Positions 1-8,431 of a stretch of DNA of 64,000 nt are shown here, piece by piece. The number at the start of each line of letters is the position of its first letter. Positions within the stretch are counted from its first letter, which is position 1. The DNA lies in NCBI RefSeq assembly GCF_003570715.1, contig NZ_QXXQ01000007.1, forward strand, positions 62,001 to 126,000. Reading direction: 5' to 3'. Under the pieces are notes generated by a model. It saw only the letters and a program-made list of their open reading frames with translations. It was not told the DNA's origin and did not search any database. Source of the DNA: Gemmobacter lutimaris. Lineage in GTDB: Bacteria; Pseudomonadota; Alphaproteobacteria; Rhodobacterales; Rhodobacteraceae. Both the position numbers and the translations under genes were made by a program.

Positions 1-2
1 AC

Positions 3-719
3 GTGCGGACCGAAACCTATCGCGACGGCTCGACCCGCACGACGGTTAACCGCCCCGACGGCACGCAGATCATCACCATCCGCGATGCCTCGGGCCGGGT
101 TCTGCGCCGGGCGCGGATCAATCTCGATGGCAGCCAGACCCTGTTGATCGACGACCTGAGCGACCGTGTGCAGGAAGTGGATGTGACGCGTCTGCCCAAG
201 CCGCAGCCGGGCGGTCTTGCCATTTCGACCTCGGGCGAGGATGCGGCGCTGCGGGCGCGCATGCTGAGCCTGCGGGCCGCCGAGGCGGGGCGGTCCTTCA
301 GCCTTGCCCAGATCCGCGACTACCCGGAAGTGCGGGCGCTGGCGCCGACGGTGGATGTGGACAACATCACCTTCGAATCGGGGTCGGCCGCCATCCGCCC
401 GTCAGAGGCGGAAAAGCTGTCGCAGCTTGGCGGCTTCATGGCGCAGATGATTGCCGACAACCCCGGCGAGATGTTCCTGATCGAAGGGCATACCGATGCG
501 GTGGGCGATGCGGCCTATAACCTCGCCCTGTCGGACCGCCGGGCCGAAAGCGTGGCGCTGGCGCTGACCGAATATTTCGGCGTCCCGGCTGAAAACATGG
601 TGGTGCAGGGCTATGGCGAAAGCGAACTGCGCATTGCCTCTGGCGGGGACGAGCCGCGCAACCGGCGCGCGGTGGTGCGCATGGTGTCGCCGCTGATGCG
701 TCAGCTTGCCTCGAACTGA
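3..719 (+). CDS. OmpA-family outer membrane protein (5'-truncated by window edge)
   Basis: The visible 238 residues end in an OmpA-like peptidoglycan-binding domain (about residues 115-230). It shows the opening strand motif NITFESGSAAI, the central EGHTDAVGD, the LSDRRAESV helix and the closing NRRAVVRM. Such domains bind diaminopimelate in peptidoglycan and tether the outer membrane to the wall. The reading frame is open to the first base, and the first readable codon is a GTG without a visible ribosome site, so the true start probably lies upstream. The part before the domain is charged and repeat-like (DGS/DGT). A strong terminator follows the stop. The family call is secure; the full architecture is unknown. 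Confidence 0.85.
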   Translation: MRTETYRDGSTRTTVNRPDGTQIITIRDASGRVLRRARINLDGSQTLLIDDLSDRVQEVDVTRLPKPQPGGLAISTSGEDAALRARMLSLRAAEAGRSFSLAQIRDYPEVRALAPTVDVDNITFESGSAAIRPSEAEKLSQLGGFMAQMIADNPGEMFLIEGHTDAVGDAAYNLALSDRRAESVALALTEYFGVPAENMVVQGYGESELRIASGGDEPRNRRAVVRMVSPLMRQLASN

Positions 720-748
720 GGCGCGGATCATTTGACCAGGATCAAGGT

Positions 749-773
749 GGCAGGGCTTCGGCCCTGCCATTTT
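749..773 (+). terminator. Rho-independent terminator after the OmpA-family gene
   Basis: Perfect 8-bp stem GGCAGGGC / GCCCTGCC closed by a UUCG tetraloop and followed by ATTTTG. It lies 29 bases after the stop codon of the OmpA-family gene. The rest of the gap up to 969 shows no supported gene. Confidence 0.85.
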
Positions 774-969
774 GCATTTGCGCGGGCTCTCCCTGTTTCT
801 CCGCGCGATCCGCCCGGCAATGTGCCGTGGCCGGACACCGGGCGCCGCCGGGCCTCCCCCCTGCGGCGCCTGCTTTTTTGCTGCGCCGCCCGCGCGGCTG
901 TGGCACCTTCGTCGCATGGCAGGCCGCCCCGCGCCGGGGCAAGCTGTTGTTCGCAGGCGGGAGAGCAGA

Positions 970-1956
970 ATGGAATTCCGGCACGATCAGATTCCCGAAA
1001 TCGCGCTTGACTGGCATCGCAGCGGGCGGGGGGCGGTGCTGGCCACCGTGGTCGAGACATGGGGATCGGCGCCGCGCCAACCCGGTGCGCAACTGGCCAT
1101 TGACGGGCAGGGCGCGATCATGGGGTCGGTTTCCGGGGGGTGCGTGGAAGGCGCGGTGATTGCCGAGGCGGAAGAGGCGCTGCGCGACGGCAGACCGCGG
1201 CTTCTGACCTTCGGGGTCAGCGATGACACGGCCTTTGCCGTGGGTTTGGCCTGTGGCGGCACCATCCGCATCCTGCTGGAACCCGTGGGCGCCGCGCTGT
1301 CCGAGGCCATGCTGTCCGATATCGTTGCTGCCCGCGCGACCCGCCGCCCGCTGGCCTATGCCGTGCATCTGGAAAGCTGGGAACGGCGTCTGATCGACGG
1401 ACCGGGCGATCCCTTGTCGGCCGCCGTCGCCACGCGGATGCGTGCCGACCGCTCCGGGCCCGAGGAGGACGGCTGGTTCATCGCCATTCACAACCCCGGC
1501 CTGCGGCTGGCCATTGTGGGCGCCGTGCATATCGCACAGCCACTGGCACAGATGGCGCGGCTTTGTGGCTATGATGTCAGTATCATAGACCCACGCGAAA
1601 CCTTCGGTTCCGCCGCGCGGTTTCCGGGTGAGGTGATCCATGACGACTGGCCGGACGAGGCTTTGGCGGCGCTTGGTCTGGATGCGCGGACGGCGGTTGT
1701 GACGTTGACCCATGACGCCAAGCTGGATGATCCGGCAATCCGTGCCACACTCGACAGCCCGGCCTTCTATCTGGGCTGTCTCGGCTCGACACGCACTCAT
1801 GCGAAACGGGTGGAGCGGCTGACAGCGGCGGGCTTCGACACGGGCCAGATGGCACGCATCCATGCGCCGGTCGGGCTGGACATCGGGGCGAAAAGCCCGG
1901 CGGAAATCGCGGTTTCGGTGATGGCTGAAATCACCCAGGTCCTGAGGCGCGGCTGA
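970..1956 (+). CDS. XdhC-family protein
   Basis: 328 residues. The N-terminal XdhC/CoxI domain carries GSAPRQPGAQL and SGGCVEGAV (about residues 25-60). The C-terminal Rossmann-like XdhC_C domain carries YLGCLGSTRTHAKR and ends in GLDIGAKSPAEIAVSVMAEI. XdhC proteins bind molybdenum cofactor and help sulfurate and insert it into xanthine dehydrogenase or related molybdo-hydroxylases. The ATG at 970 was chosen over longer in-frame starts because homologues begin about there and the family domain starts within a few residues. It overlaps the next gene by one base (TGATG), so the two are translationally coupled. No molybdo-hydroxylase subunit gene lies in the window. Confidence 0.88.
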   Translation: MEFRHDQIPEIALDWHRSGRGAVLATVVETWGSAPRQPGAQLAIDGQGAIMGSVSGGCVEGAVIAEAEEALRDGRPRLLTFGVSDDTAFAVGLACGGTIRILLEPVGAALSEAMLSDIVAARATRRPLAYAVHLESWERRLIDGPGDPLSAAVATRMRADRSGPEEDGWFIAIHNPGLRLAIVGAVHIAQPLAQMARLCGYDVSIIDPRETFGSAARFPGEVIHDDWPDEALAALGLDARTAVVTLTHDAKLDDPAIRATLDSPAFYLGCLGSTRTHAKRVERLTAAGFDTGQMARIHAPVGLDIGAKSPAEIAVSVMAEITQVLRRG

Positions 1957-2951
1957 TGCTGTTCGGGCCTGTGCCATTGGCCGAAGCCGAAGGGGCCATT
2001 CTGGCGCATCGGGTGGATACGGCGGACGGCCCCCTGCCGAAGGGCGCGCGGCTGGACGCGGCGGCGGTGGTGCGGCTGGCTGCCGCGGGGCTGGCCGAGG
2101 TGATCGTGGCCCGCCCCGAACCCGGCGAGATCGGCGAGAATGCTGCGGCGGCCCGGCTCGCCGCCGCACTACTGTCCGGGGCCGAGGGGCTGCGCGGGGG
2201 CGGGGCGGCAACGGGGCGGGTGAACCTGCACGCGATGGGGCCGGGCCTGTTGCGGGCCGATGCCGCCCGGATCGACGCGCTGAATGCGGTGCATCCTATG
2301 ATCACGCTGGCCACGTTGCCCGATCTGGCGCGGGTCGAGTCGCGCAGCATGGTGGCGACGGTCAAGATCATTTCCTATGCCGTGCCCGAATCTGCGCTGG
2401 AGGCGGCCTGCGCCCATGCGGCGGGGGCGCTGCATCTTGCCTCCCCCGTGCTGGCGCGGGCGGCGCTGATCGAAACCGTATTGCCCGGCGCCGCCCCCCC
2501 GGCGCCAAAAGGGCGCGAGGCGCTGGCGCTGCGGTTACGGCGGCTGGGTGTCACACTGGCTCCGCGCCGCATCGTGCCCCACCGGGCCGCGCCTCTGGCC
2601 GAGGCGCTTGCGGAAACGGATGCGGAAATCCTGTTCATCCTCACCGCTTCGGCCACATCGGACCCTGCCGATGTCGCGCCCGCCGCACTCTTGGCTGCGG
2701 GTGGGCGGCTGGAGCGGTATGGGATGCCGGTCGATCCGGGGAACCTGCTGTTCATCGGCGCGTTGCATGGCCGCCCGGTGATCGGTCTGCCGGGCTGCGC
2801 GCGTTCGCCCGCGCTGAACGGGGCGGACTGGGTGCTGGAGCGGGTGATCTGCGGCTTGCCGGTCGGGGCGGCTGACATTGCCCGGATGGGTGTCGGCGGC
2901 CTTCTGAAGGAAATCGCCGCGCGGGGGCGGCTGCGCGAAGCACCAGAATAA
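1956..2951 (+). CDS. molybdopterin-binding (MoeA/MobA-related) protein
   Basis: 331 residues. The N-terminus resembles the MoeA-type lead-in (LAHRVDTADGPLPKGARLDAAAVVRLAAAGLAEVIVARP). The second half looks like a molybdopterin-binding MoCF fold, with ILFILTASATSDPADVAPAAL and the ending YGMPVDPGNLLFIGALHGRPVIGLPGCARSP, cut here to its key parts: VDPGNLL and GLPGCARSP. It probably works with the coupled XdhC upstream in handling molybdenum cofactor for a hydroxylase. Some relatives carry an additional nucleotidyltransferase domain; this one ends before any such domain. The exact reaction is not known from sequence. Confidence 0.78.
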   Translation: MLFGPVPLAEAEGAILAHRVDTADGPLPKGARLDAAAVVRLAAAGLAEVIVARPEPGEIGENAAAARLAAALLSGAEGLRGGGAATGRVNLHAMGPGLLRADAARIDALNAVHPMITLATLPDLARVESRSMVATVKIISYAVPESALEAACAHAAGALHLASPVLARAALIETVLPGAAPPAPKGREALALRLRRLGVTLAPRRIVPHRAAPLAEALAETDAEILFILTASATSDPADVAPAALLAAGGRLERYGMPVDPGNLLFIGALHGRPVIGLPGCARSPALNGADWVLERVICGLPVGAADIARMGVGGLLKEIAARGRLREAPE

Positions 2952-2954
2952 GAA

Positions 2955-2974
2955 CGGGGGCCGAAGGGCCCCCG
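2955..2974. terminator. Stem-loop between convergent genes
   Basis: Perfect 8-bp stem CGGGGGCC / GGCCCCCG with a GAAG loop, sitting four bases after the stop of the molybdopterin-binding gene and before the convergent infC stop. There is no clear U-tract on either strand, so terminator function is plausible but not certain. Confidence 0.5.
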
Positions 2975-3002
2975 CACATCTTCTGCCGATCCGTGATCGC
3001 GC

Positions 3003-3542
3003 TTATTTTGGCGCGATCATCATCACCATCTGCCGGCCTTCCAGCTTGGGCATGGATTCGACCTTACCGGCCTCCACCACATCGGCGGCAACCCGGTTCA
3101 GCAGTTCAAGGCCAAGCTCCTGGTGGGCCATTTCGCGGCCACGGAAGCGCAGGGTGATCTTCACCTTGTCGCCTTCGCCAAGGAACTTCAGCACCGCTTT
3201 CATCTTGACGTTATAGTCGTGGTCATCAGTGCCGGGACGGAACTTGATTTCCTTGATCTCGATGATCTTCTGCTTCTTGCGGGCCTCGGCCTCACGCTTC
3301 TGCTGTTCGTATTTGAACTTGCCGAAGTCCATGATCTTGCAGACCGGGGGTTCCGCGTTGGGCGAAATCTCGACCAGATCAAGCCCGGCTTCTTCCGCCA
3401 TGGCAAGGGCGCGGGCGGGCGTCACGACGCCGACATTTTCGCCATCTGCGCCGATGAGGCGGATTTCCGGCGCGCGGATGCGGTCGTTCACACGGGGGCC
3501 CGTATCGCGTTGCGGCGGGGCGTTGTGGGGTCTGCGGGCTAT
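3003..3542 (-). CDS. infC: translation initiation factor IF-3, AUA start
   Basis: IF-3 binds the 30S subunit and proofreads start codon-tRNA pairing. Both domains are present: the N-domain ([23 protein letters not shown]), the lysine/arginine-rich linker ([14 protein letters not shown]), and the C-domain ending [11 protein letters not shown]. The first standard start codon in frame is GTG at 3491, giving 162 residues, but the codon falls inside the conserved RVNDRI motif. Homologous sequence ([16 protein letters not shown]) continues upstream to an ATA codon at 3540-3542, preceded by AGAAGGA (3551-3557) with 8 bases of spacing. There is no ATG, GTG or TTG between. Starting there gives 179 residues, the usual size. 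Unusual start codons on infC are known to allow autoregulation by IF-3. Confidence 0.9.
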   Translation of the reverse strand: MARRPHNAPPQRDTGPRVNDRIRAPEIRLIGADGENVGVVTPARALAMAEEAGLDLVEISPNAEPPVCKIMDFGKFKYEQQKREAEARKKQKIIEIKEIKFRPGTDDHDYNVKMKAVLKFLGEGDKVKITLRFRGREMAHQELGLELLNRVAADVVEAGKVESMPKLEGRQMVMMIAPK

Positions 3543-3740
3543 GGCTTCGGTCCTTCTGCCATTGGAATAACGTGCGCAAAATAGTCCCCCGGACCGGGCA
3601 GTTCAACCGGATTCGGCGGTATCGCGTCATCGGGGCGGGCACTGGCGCGGCGGACGGCATTTTCCCCTTCAAATTCCGCGTCCAAACCCCCATCTGGGGC
3701 GGGAGTGCCAGTTTTCGGCGCGACAGGAAGGGACACGGAC

Positions 3741-4631
3741 ATGAACAGCAAGGTCATCATTGGCGGTGTGGTCGTCGCGGCAGCGGCGGCGGGCTACTAT
3801 TTCTTCGGCCAACAGACGCCGAGCGAGGCTGAAAAAGCCGCCGAAACCGCAACCGAAGCCGCCCAGTCCGCCGCTGCAACCGCTGCGACCGAGGCTGCCA
3901 GCGCGACTGAAGCGGCTGCCGATGCCGTGGAAGGCGCGGGCGAGGATGCGGCGCGCGCTGCGGCCGAGGCTGCGAATGCGGCGGCAGCGGCCACCGAACA
4001 GGCAGGCGAGGCTGCGGCCCAGGCGGTTGAGGCAGCATCCGAGGCCGCCAGCGAGGCAGCAGGTCAGGTGACCGGCGCGGTCGAAGATGCAACGGCCGCC
4101 GCGACCGAAGCGGCCACCGGCGCGGCGGAAGCTGCGAAACAGGCGGCGGAAGCCGCGACCAGCGCGGCCACGTCGGCTGCCACCGGCGCCGCCGAAACGG
4201 CCGGGCAGGCCGTGGATTCGGCAACCGAAGCTGCGGGCGACGCGGCAGCAGCGGTCACCGAACAGGCGGGTGAGGCGGCTGCAACCGTTGCCGATACCGC
4301 TGCCGATGCGGTGGAAGGCGCGGCCGAAAGCGCTGCCGCTGCCGTGGATAGCACCGCTGGCGATACCGCGGATGCCGCGCAGGATGCGGCGGCTGCCGCC
4401 AACGATGCCGCAGCCGCAGCGAATGACGCCGCCGCCGAAGCAGTGGCCGATACCGCCAATGCCTTCGATCCGGCGACGTTTGATGCGACGAAAATCAATG
4501 GCCTGATCGACGCCTCGGCCCTGGACGATGGCACCAAGGCCGCGCTGAAGGCGGCGGTGGATGGTGCGGCGAAGAACCCGGCGCTGGTGGATGCGGCGCT
4601 GAAGCAGGTGAAAGCCGCGTTGGGGATGTAA
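3741..4631 (+). CDS. alanine-rich, membrane-anchored helical protein
   Basis: 296 residues. An N-terminal hydrophobic segment (VIIGGVVVAAAAAGYYFFG, about residues 5-23) is likely a membrane anchor or uncleaved signal. It is followed by roughly 210 residues of nearly pure Ala/Glu/Asp/Thr/Gln repeats (for example AAEAATGAAEAAKQAAEAA), which should form a long acidic helix. A different C-terminal segment of about 55 residues (FDPATFDATKINGLIDASALDD...) may be a small folded domain. The ATG at 3741 is preceded by GGAAGGGA; an earlier in-frame ATG at 3705 lacks a good ribosome site. The layout recalls TolA-like or late-embryogenesis-like stalk proteins, but I do not recognise a named family and no function is assigned. 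Confidence 0.75.
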   Translation: MNSKVIIGGVVVAAAAAGYYFFGQQTPSEAEKAAETATEAAQSAAATAATEAASATEAAADAVEGAGEDAARAAAEAANAAAAATEQAGEAAAQAVEAASEAASEAAGQVTGAVEDATAAATEAATGAAEAAKQAAEAATSAATSAATGAAETAGQAVDSATEAAGDAAAAVTEQAGEAAATVADTAADAVEGAAESAAAAVDSTAGDTADAAQDAAAAANDAAAAANDAAAEAVADTANAFDPATFDATKINGLIDASALDDGTKAALKAAVDGAAKNPALVDAALKQVKAALGM

Positions 4632-4645
4632 TCTCCGCTCGAATG

Positions 4646-4677
4646 AAAACGCCGCGCGAGACCCGCGCGGCGTTTTT
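4646..4677. terminator. Bidirectional terminator
   Basis: AAAACGCCGCGCG and CGCGCGGCGTTTTT form a 13-bp stem with a 5-base loop, with T-tracts on both strands. It sits between the plus-strand alanine-rich gene and the minus-strand fpr gene and can serve both. Confidence 0.88.
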
Positions 4678-4703
4678 GTTTCCAATGGTTTGCGAGGCGA
4701 TGC

Positions 4704-5528
4704 TTACACGCCATCGCCGACGAAAGCCTTTTCCACCACATATTCGCGCGGTTCCGAATTGGCACCTTCGCGCAGGCCGAAGCTTTCCAGAACGGCCATT
4801 ACGTCCTTGTTGAAGGCAAGGCTGCCGCAGACCATGGCGCGGTCATGTTCGCGGTCCATCGGCGCCAGCCCCAGATCAGCAAAGACTTTGCCCGACGACA
4901 GGTTGTCGGTGATCCGGCCGGTATGGTGGAACGCCTCGCGCGTGGTGGTGGGGTAGTATTTCAGCTTGCCCGCCACCATCTCGCCGATCAGCGGGTCGTC
5001 ATGCAGCCCTTCCACCAGTTGCCGGCCATATTCCAGCTCGGCCACGGTGCGGCAGGTGTGCATCATCACCACTTCTTCGTATTTCTCGTAGGTTTCCGGG
5101 TCGCGCATCAGGCTGGCAAAAGGCGCGATGCCGGTGCCGGTGGCAAGGAACCACACCCGCTTGCCCGGCAGCAGCGCGTCATGCACCAGCGTGCCCACGG
5201 GTTTGGGGCGCAGGATGATTTCGTCCCCCGGCTGGATATGTTGCAGCTTCGAGGTCAGCGGGCCATCCGGCACCTTGATCGAATAGAACTCCAGCTCCTC
5301 GTCCCAGTTGGGCGAGGCGATGGAATAGGCGCGGAGCAAGGGTTTGCCATTGTCGCCCATCAGGCCGATCATCACGAACTCGCCGGACCGGAAGCGCAGG
5401 GTCTGCGGACGGCTGACGCGGAAGGAAAACAGGGCATCGGTCCAGTGCTTCACCGACAGCACGGTCTGCGCGTCGGGCAGGTGGACTTTGGTCGCGGCGG
5501 TATCGGACACGGGTTTTTGCTCGGTCAT
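4704..5528 (-). CDS. fpr: ferredoxin--NADP(+) reductase
   Basis: 274 residues, matching bacterial subclass I FPRs such as that of Rhodobacter capsulatus. The FAD-binding RAYSIAS motif is at residues 66-72 and the NADP-binding GTGIAPF at 131-137. The C-terminus extends past the usual aromatic end (YVVEKAFVGDGV), as in the Rhodobacter type. It transfers electrons between NADPH and ferredoxin or flavodoxin. It is last in the minus-strand sulfate assimilation operon, 51 bases after the DUF934 gene, so it may supply reduced ferredoxin to the sulfite reductase encoded upstream. That functional link is inference from position. Confidence 0.93.
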   Translation of the reverse strand: MTEQKPVSDTAATKVHLPDAQTVLSVKHWTDALFSFRVSRPQTLRFRSGEFVMIGLMGDNGKPLLRAYSIASPNWDEELEFYSIKVPDGPLTSKLQHIQPGDEIILRPKPVGTLVHDALLPGKRVWFLATGTGIAPFASLMRDPETYEKYEEVVMMHTCRTVAELEYGRQLVEGLHDDPLIGEMVAGKLKYYPTTTREAFHHTGRITDNLSSGKVFADLGLAPMDREHDRAMVCGSLAFNKDVMAVLESFGLREGANSEPREYVVEKAFVGDGV

Positions 5529-5579
5529 GGAATATCAAATCCTGAATATGTCAGGTGGAGGCCAGAGGAAAGCCCGGAT

Positions 5580-5981
5580 TCAGGCACGCAGCCGCGACTG
5601 ATAGTCATGGGCCTGCCAGTCGGCGCGGAATTTCCACTGCGGCTCGGGCTGGCGGGCTGCCAGATCGTCGGGGATTTCCACCGCGTCAAAGCCGACGCGG
5701 CGCGCCATGGCATATTGATCGGCGATGACATGGCCGAAGGCGCGCAATTCGCCCTTGTAGCCCATCATGCGCAGGCGGCGGCCGATGGTGAAGGCGCGAC
5801 CATCGCTGAAGGCGGGGAAGGCGACGCGGATCAACGCAATCGCTTCCAGCCGGTCTGCCAGCGCCGAAGGATCGTCTGTATGCGCAAGGTCCAGTGCCGT
5901 CGCGGTGGCGGCGGCATCAAGACCGGGGTTCTGGCTGTCGGCAACGGGGGTGAAGCCGGTATCGGTGACGATCACGCTCAT
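5580..5981 (-). CDS. DUF934 protein of the cysteine biosynthesis operon
   Basis: 133 residues. It matches the DUF934 family, which is regularly found beside cysH and sulfite reductase genes; key stretches are LIRVAFPAFSDGRAFTIGRRLR and GYKGELRAFGHVIADQ, given here in part. The family has been suggested to assist sulfite reductase, but its biochemistry is unsettled. The ATG at 5981 overlaps the end of cysH by four bases (ATGA type), so translation is coupled. Longer in-frame starts would run deep into cysH and were rejected. Confidence 0.85.
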   Translation of the reverse strand: MSVIVTDTGFTPVADSQNPGLDAAATATALDLAHTDDPSALADRLEAIALIRVAFPAFSDGRAFTIGRRLRMMGYKGELRAFGHVIADQYAMARRVGFDAVEIPDDLAARQPEPQWKFRADWQAHDYQSRLRA

Positions 5982-6739
5982 GCCGCGTTCTCCTCGGTGG
6001 TGCCGCCGCGCACGGCGCGGCCGTTGATGAAATGGATGCCGCATTCGGTTTTGGCGCTGCCACGCCAGCGGCCCGCACGCGGGTCTTCGCCGGGTTTCAC
6101 CGGGCTGGTGCAGGGCGCGCAACCGATGGAGGGGTAGCCCTTTGCAACCAGCGGATGCCGGGGCAGGCGGTTGTTGACGATATATTCCTCAAGATCCTCG
6201 CGGCCCCAATGGGCCAGCGGGTTGACCTTGATGCGGGTATCGCCCTCGGCCTCGAAGAACTCGACCTCTTGCCGCGTCGCGCCCTGATAGCGCTTGCGCC
6301 CGGTGATCCAGCCATCGAAATCCTTCAGCGCACGTTCCAGCGGCTCCACCTTGCGGATGGCGCAGCAGGCATCGGTGTTGAACTGGTGCAGCGTCCCGTC
6401 TGGATCGTCGAATTCCACCTTTTTGGGGTGCGCGCGGATGGTGCGGATGTCGCAAAGCGCCAGTTTCTCGGCCAGTTCGCGCTGATATTCCAGCGTTTCC
6501 TTGAACAGCATCCGCGTATCGACAAACAGCACCGGCGTTTCCGGCGCGATGACGGAAACGAGGTGCAGCAGCACGACCGATTCCGCCCCGAAGGACGACA
6601 CCAGCGCCACGCGCCCCAGATCGGGGTCGCCAAGCGCATGTTCCAGCACGGCGGTCGCGCCGTGATGGCGGTAGCGGGCGTTCAGCGCGGCGACCCTGTC
6701 GGCCACCGTGCCGACCGGCCCGGAGGTGTCACGCGGCAT
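5978..6739 (-). CDS. cysH: phosphoadenylyl/adenylyl-sulfate reductase
   Basis: 253 residues. The PP-loop motif SSFGAESVV is at residues 48-56. Cysteine pairs CC (125-126) and CxxC (207-210) form the [4Fe-4S] site, and the catalytic cysteine lies in TECGIH (C233). The iron-sulfur cysteines indicate the APS-reducing (plant/Rhizobium-type) branch rather than the E. coli PAPS-only form. It makes sulfite from activated sulfate with thioredoxin as electron donor. The ATG at 6739 overlaps the end of the sulfite reductase gene by 11 bases. A longer start at 6907 would lie within that gene and is rejected. Confidence 0.93.
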   Translation of the reverse strand: MPRDTSGPVGTVADRVAALNARYRHHGATAVLEHALGDPDLGRVALVSSFGAESVVLLHLVSVIAPETPVLFVDTRMLFKETLEYQRELAEKLALCDIRTIRAHPKKVEFDDPDGTLHQFNTDACCAIRKVEPLERALKDFDGWITGRKRYQGATRQEVEFFEAEGDTRIKVNPLAHWGREDLEEYIVNNRLPRHPLVAKGYPSIGCAPCTSPVKPGEDPRAGRWRGSAKTECGIHFINGRAVRGGTTEENAA

Positions 6740-8399
6740 CCCGGTTTCCTTCCCCCGGATAAAGCGCCGCCTTGAAGGGCGGCAGGCCGACCCGGCGGTA
6801 AGCCTGAAGGAAGGTTTCCTCGGGGCTTTCACGCAGGTCGAGATAGGCCAGAACAATCCGTTCGATCGCGGGCACGATCTCGTCATAGGCAAAGCCCGGA
6901 CCGGCACGCTCGCCGATCACGGCATCTTCGGTGCCGTCGCCGCCAAGGGTGATCTGGTAATTCTCCACCCCCGCGCGATCCAGCCCAAGAATGCCGATAT
7001 GGCCGACATGGTGATGGCCGCAGGCGTTGATGCAGCCCGAGATCTTGATCTTGAGCGGCCCCACGTCATGTTCCAGCTTCAACGCGTCGAAGCGGGTCGC
7101 GATTTCCTGCGCGACCGGGATGGCGCGGGCGGTGGCCAGCGCGCAGTAATCCATGCCGGGGCAGGCGATGATGTCGGAGATCAGCCCGACATTGGCGGTG
7201 CCCAGCCCCGCCTGCATCAGCGCGGCATGCACCGCCGGCAGGTCCGATTTGTGGACATGCGGCAGGATGACGTTCTGTTCGTGGCTGACGCGCAGCTCGT
7301 TATGGCCGTAGCGCTCGGCCAGATCGGCCATGACACGCATCTGGTCGGCGGTCGCGTCGCCCGGCGTCTGGCCATGTGCCTTCAGGCTGATCGTGACGAT
7401 GGCATATTGGTCATTGCGGTGCTGCGCCAGGTTGGTATCGGCCCAGGCGCGGAACACCGGATCGGCCTTGTAGAAGGCGTCATAGGCATCGACCGGCGCA
7501 TTGCGGAAGGCGGGCGGGGCGAAAGCCTCGCGGATATCCGCCAGCAGCGCCTGATCGTTGCCGCCGAACAGCGGGCGCAACTCGGCAAAGCGCGCCTCGA
7601 TCATGCGGGTGATTTCTTCCTTGCCGGTCTCGTGCAGGGTGATCTTGATGCGGGCCTTGTATTTGTTGTCGCGGCGGCCAAGCGTATTGTAGACGCTCAG
7701 CACTGCCTCGACGTAAGGCAGCAGATCTTCCACAGGCAGGAAGTCACGCACGGTCATGGCGACCATCGGCGTCCGGCCCAGACCGCCGCCCACCAGCACC
7801 TGAAAGCCGGTTTCGCCCGCGTCGTTCTTCACGATGCGCAGCCCGATGTCATGCGCCGCCGTCACCGCACGGTCCTGTGCGGCGCCGGTAATGGCGATCT
7901 TGAACTTGCGTGGCAGGAACTGGAATTCCGGGTGGTCGGTGGACCACTGGCGCAGCAACTCGGCATAGGGGCGGGGGTCTTCGATCTCATCCGCCGCCGC
8001 AGCCGCGAAATGGTCGGCCGTCACGTTGCGCACGCAATTGCCACTGGTCTGAATTGCATGCATCCCCACATCGGCCAGCGCCGAAAGCATCTTCGGCACA
8101 TCCGACAGCTTTGGCCAGTTGAACTGGATGTTCTGCCGTGTGGTGAAATGGCCATAGCCCTTATCCCAGGTCTGGGCGATATGGGCCAGTTGCCGCATCT
8201 GGCGCGGGTTCAGCGTGCCATAGGGGATCGCCACGCGCAGCATGTAGGCGTGCAGTTGCAGATACAGCCCGTTCATCAGGCGCAGCGGGCGGAATTCCTC
8301 TTCCGTCAGGCTGCCGTCGATGCGGCGTTCCACCTGGTGAGAGAACTGCGCCACGCGGGCACGCACGAAGGATTCGTCGAATTCGGAGTAGTTATACAT
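6729..8399 (-). CDS. cysI: nitrite/sulfite reductase, siroheme [4Fe-4S] hemoprotein
   Basis: 556 residues, a full-length ferredoxin-type sulfite reductase. The siroheme/iron-sulfur cysteines are C413 and C419 (ACPGMDYC) and C456 and C460 (GCINAC). Substrate-side motifs include TTRQNIQFNW (residues 86-95) and TSGNCVRN (118-125). It reduces sulfite to sulfide with six electrons. It lies between a DUF2849 gene and cysH in an operon, which favours sulfite over nitrite as substrate. No siroheme synthase gene (cysG) is present in the window, although many related operons begin with one. Confidence 0.92.
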   Translation of the reverse strand: MYNYSEFDESFVRARVAQFSHQVERRIDGSLTEEEFRPLRLMNGLYLQLHAYMLRVAIPYGTLNPRQMRQLAHIAQTWDKGYGHFTTRQNIQFNWPKLSDVPKMLSALADVGMHAIQTSGNCVRNVTADHFAAAAADEIEDPRPYAELLRQWSTDHPEFQFLPRKFKIAITGAAQDRAVTAAHDIGLRIVKNDAGETGFQVLVGGGLGRTPMVAMTVRDFLPVEDLLPYVEAVLSVYNTLGRRDNKYKARIKITLHETGKEEITRMIEARFAELRPLFGGNDQALLADIREAFAPPAFRNAPVDAYDAFYKADPVFRAWADTNLAQHRNDQYAIVTISLKAHGQTPGDATADQMRVMADLAERYGHNELRVSHEQNVILPHVHKSDLPAVHAALMQAGLGTANVGLISDIIACPGMDYCALATARAIPVAQEIATRFDALKLEHDVGPLKIKISGCINACGHHHVGHIGILGLDRAGVENYQITLGGDGTEDAVIGERAGPGFAYDEIVPAIERIVLAYLDLRESPEETFLQAYRRVGLPPFKAALYPGEGNRDAA

Positions 8400-8431
8400 G
8401 GCGGCGGTCCGGGGCTGGCTGGCTGCGGCGG

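Noticed and set aside
3539-3760. 73-codon minus-strand ORF ending in MAEGPKP upstream of infC
   Set aside because: It overlaps the start and promoter area of the divergent alanine-rich gene and has no family features. Only its last seven codons, overlapping the infC AUA, are mentioned as a possible leader.
3757-4765. Arg/Pro-rich and Gly/Arg-rich open frames over the alanine-rich gene
   Set aside because: Artefacts of GCG/GCC repeat codons read in other frames or on the other strand.
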